64,000 bases of DNA, taken from the NCBI RefSeq assembly GCF_004210375.1, contig NC_134829.1:31760034-31824033 (forward strand). Reading direction: 5' to 3'. Below the pieces are notes generated by a model. The model worked only from the letters and a program-made list of their open reading frames with translations. It had not been told where the DNA came from and did no database searches. This stretch comes from Tachypleus tridentatus. Its lineage: Eukaryota > Arthropoda > Merostomata > Xiphosura > Limulidae. The position numbers and the translations under genes were made by a program. Every line of letters begins with the position of its first letter. Positions within the stretch are counted from its first letter, which is position 1. Of this stretch, positions 60,725-64,000 are shown piece by piece.

Positions 60725-63700
60725 CTCCCCAAGAAATGTTAGAGATCATGGAGGATGCTCAGTGCCCTTGTACACTTGACACGTAGTTGCCTGATGTGTA
60801 CAATAAAGGTCAGTTTGTGATCAAAAACAAGCCTCAAGAACTTTGCCTCAGGTACTATGGGAGGACAACTTGTCTGAGACAGAGCTCGGGAACAAGGTGA
60901 ATACCTTGTTGGCAGCAGAAGTGCATGCAAATGGTTTTAGAGCAAGAAAAATTAAAACTGTCTGCTGAGATTCACATCAGTAAATGACTGAGGGCAGTCT
61001 GTAGCTGCCACTCAATAAACCTCATACTTGACAACTGACATGAAATGTAGAAGTTGTCAACATAAACTGTTTCTGAGTGGAGGGGGAGTTGTCCACTGAT
61101 GGCATTAATCTTTATAATGAAAAGTATGACACTCAAGACACAGCCCTAACGAACTTTAAGTTCCAGTGGAAAAGAACAAGTGTTGAACCCACATGGACTT
61201 GGAATCACTGGTCCATTAAAAAAAGACCTCACAGGATACCATATCACCATGTAGTATCATAAGCTTTCTGAAAGTAAAAAAACATACAGAAACAAGATGT
61301 TGTTGCTTGAGAAAGGCATTCTTGATTGACCTTTCAGGTCGAATCAGATGGACCACAGTGGGGCACTGTCATCAGAACCCACAATGGGTGGGCAAGAGGA
61401 TATTGTTTGAACCAAAAAAGATGAGCATTAACCATCCTTTCTAAGATCTTACAGAGACAGCTCATCAAAGCAATGGGATGGTAGTTTGAAGGAATCTTGG
61501 GATCCTTCCTGGGCTTTAAAAAAAGGGACAAAAATAGCATATTCAAGCATCAGGAAAAACATTCTCCTGCCAGACACAGTTAAAAACACCCAGACAAATA
61601 GGAAGAGAGACAGTCAAGAGATGATGCAGAATCTTATAATAAATATCATTAGGTCCAACTGATATACTGCCAGACTGATGAAGAGCAAGCTTGAGTTCCA
61701 CCAACATAAAGGGACAATTATAGTTACAGAGACAGTCAACCTGAAAGGAAAGAGGCAATTACTCTGCCCATTTCTTGATGGCTAAGAAAATGGAGGATGA
61801 AGAAGAAATGCTAAATGCACAAGAAAAGATTTTACTGAGAGTATTAGCAATGCTCTGGGCATGAAAAACTTCATGGTCACTGGAAAACAAGACTGAAAGG
61901 GGGGCAGAAGCATACTGACCTTTCAATTCTTGTACCATATAAAGTTTGAAAGTGATGGTAGAAGAAATGCTAGATGTATATTTAATCCAAGATTCCTTCT
62001 GGCTTTGATGTCTGACCTGCAGAGAATATGTACAGGCCAGCTGAAAAGCAATCCGGTTTAAAAGTGTAGGATACATACGAAAGATATCCTGTTTTTTGAG
62101 CCTACTGTGCCATGTGGCAGGCAGGATTCCACCACACACAAGGATACCATAAAATGTGTGTCAATGTTTTATAAATACACTAAGCAGCTGCCTGAACAAT
62201 ACATTCAGAAGGATGAAGTTTTGAGAGAGCAGTGAAAGAGAGCCAGTTGGACTGCTCCAGCTTCCACTGAGACACAAGTCAGGTGGCATCCATCAATGCC
62301 AGTCTCAAAATAATATGTAAATTATCACTGCCCCCTGGGTTACTGTCAACCATCCAAGAAAAGTAAGAGAAAAGTGAAGGGGAGCAGAGAGAAATCAACA
62401 GCAGTAAAAGTCGGACTAAGTGGATGAAAATAAGTATAAGACCCAGTACTGAATAAAGAAAGGTTGTGATCTGAGAGCATATGCTCTATGAAACAACCCC
62501 TTCCATCAATATCACACCACCAGCACAGAGTAGATCATGACCATTAAAATCCCCCTGGATTAAAAATGGAGATAGTAAATGTTCAATGAGGGCATTACGG
62601 TGTACATGATCATAGGTCTCCTCAGGAGAAAGGTAGAGAGAACAAACAGCAATGGTACAGCTCAAAAAGCAGAGATTGCTACAGCCTGCAATGGGGTAAC
62701 AAATGGTAAAGATAGGGTGGGCACATGCTGATCGACCAGCAGTGCCATTCCTCCATGCACTCATCCAATCATACAACTAGTCATTTCTGTACAAAGAAAA
62801 CTGCCTGAGGTTGACTGCACCAGTAGGTTTCACAAACTTTTCCTGTAAGCAGACACACACAGGATGCTAAAAATCAATCAAACCCTTAATACCATCTATA
62901 TCTGAATGAAAACTGCTGACAGTTCCACTGTATCAAACTGGCCACTTTTATTTATATGAAGGAGAATGGAGCAGGAAGCCCTTCTGTTTTTATTGGATGG
63001 AGATTGAATAACCTCCGAGGATCCTGCCCTGGATTGAGTACACAGGTCTCTATCTGTGAACAAAGATTTCAGCAACTGAGGGTGTGAAAGAATAATCGTT
63101 TTTCATCTTGGGGCTGCAGATGAAGATGGATCCAAGCATTCACTGGATGATGGGGAAAGAGATGGAAGTAGATGTAGTTTTGCCGATTCTCTTAACCATG
63201 GAGAGTGAAAGACTCTTCAGATGTTTTGCAAATGATTCTGCTGGAAGCACAGAAAGATCCATCTACACTTCCACTGTAACAGTGGAACAGAGTGCAGCAG
63301 TATATGTCTGAGATGGAATGAGGGACAATAACTTCCGAGCCTCTGGGTAGGAGATAATATTGTTTACAGTCTTCAAGTGTTGCACTTCTTTCTCCTCTAT
63401 CCCCTTAGGACAAGAAACAGAGTAAGAAGGGTATGAACCATTAAAGTTAATGTAGTGTGGTTCCAGTTCACACTTGTAGATGTTGTGGAATTTGCTGCCA
63501 CAATGAGCACATTAAAAAAACACATGACATGATGTTTTCAAGTGACCAAACCTAAGACACTGGAAACATCTGAGAGAGTTGGAAATGTATGGACATACCT
63601 TATAGTTAAGATAATCTGCTCTGACTGTGGCAGGAGGGTGTAGATGTAAATATCAGAATTCTAGAAGGTATCATAATTCTGTCTTTGCAAGTGGAGGGTT

Positions 63701-64000
63701 GGCAAACTGCAGAAACACCTTGGCTGGAGAAACCAGTGAGAATCTCTGACTCTGGAATGTTCTTTAAATTCCTCTTAATAATAACTCCTCTAGAATAATT
63801 AAAAGTTGCATGGGGAGTAACCCCAATGGTCTTCAATTTCAAGATGAGTTTGGAATGTTGTGGTGAAGATGTTTCCAACAGAGCATAACTTCTTTACTGA
63901 CATGGGGGAACCAGGAAGCCCCTCTAATCCCTTTTGAATAAAACAGTGAGACATCTGCCCTAAGAACTTCTCAGATAAGAAATGTATAATCAGAAATCAA
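60725..64000 (-). mobile_element. Same LINE family, 3'-truncated and running off the window (copy 4)
   Basis: Homology to copy 3 begins sharply at about 60725 (GATCCACTCCCC), so RNase H and the 3' UTR are missing. RT fragments (61334-61758: KPRKDPKIPSNYHPIALMSC; YVDD read as YVDN near 61.06 kb), endonuclease (62486-62776: LIQGDFNGHDLL, with the GDFN motif intact) and ORF1 zinc knuckles (about 63.5 kb) follow. By comparison with copy 2, about 0.6 kb of leader remains beyond 64000. A LINE lacking its 3' end is unusual, since target-primed insertion loses the 5' end; a later deletion is likely. Confidence 0.85.

Overview
This is a eukaryotic, AT-rich, intron- and transposon-dense window. It looks like an arthropod genome. 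My best guess is a chelicerate, possibly a horseshoe crab, because the tRNA-derived SINEs and the I/Jockey-type LINE look like families I associate with those genomes. That species call is inference only. Nothing prokaryotic is present: no operons, ribosome binding sites or CRISPR.

The one host gene I can support is the 3' half of XRN1 (the 5'-3' exoribonuclease, called pacman in flies), on the minus strand. I traced 16 coding segments from 57176 down to the TGA stop at 10360-10362. Every junction has GT-AG ends and all phases agree, giving about 861 codons. They cover the end of the structured core, the winged-helix and SH3-like domains, a long low-complexity tail with proline-rich stretches, a dsRBD-like block, and the basic C-terminus. 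The catalytic N-terminal exons lie beyond 64000. The oddest point is a 39-nt stretch at 11539-11577 with two in-frame stops. Its ends are GT and AG and its removal keeps the frame. It is either an extremely short intron or a sign of gene decay.

The introns are full of mobile DNA. Four copies of one APE-type LINE with a C-terminal RNase H domain sit in four different introns, all in the same orientation as XRN1: 18546-22300, 40246-46185, 50734-56090 and 60725-64000. The 40246-46185 copy is full length with a 12-bp target-site duplication. Other elements are: a complete but dead mariner (29491-30770) and a mariner fragment (about 1690-2085); a DIRS-like reverse transcriptase, a Penelope-like reverse transcriptase and a Tc1/mariner-like fragment packed into the 46.8-57.0 kb intron; a piggyBac-style MITE (26602-26843); a roughly 1.5-kb non-coding family with TTAA-like ends (15890-17395, 58949-60446, and a partial copy near 24 kb); and a fold-back family (8.1, 36.1, 3.6 and 25.4 kb).

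Tandem arrays include a 15-copy 41-bp minisatellite (37608-38228), a 104/81-bp array (31245-31640), a diverged roughly 70-bp array (27480-27860) and an in-frame 57-bp array inside one LINE endonuclease. The first 10 kb is downstream of XRN1 and holds mainly SINEs, decayed transposons and unassigned AT-rich DNA. I see no undescribed multi-gene system. The points most worth pursuing are the 39-nt stop-containing segment, the tail shared by the LINE and SINEs, and the 1.5-kb TTAA family.
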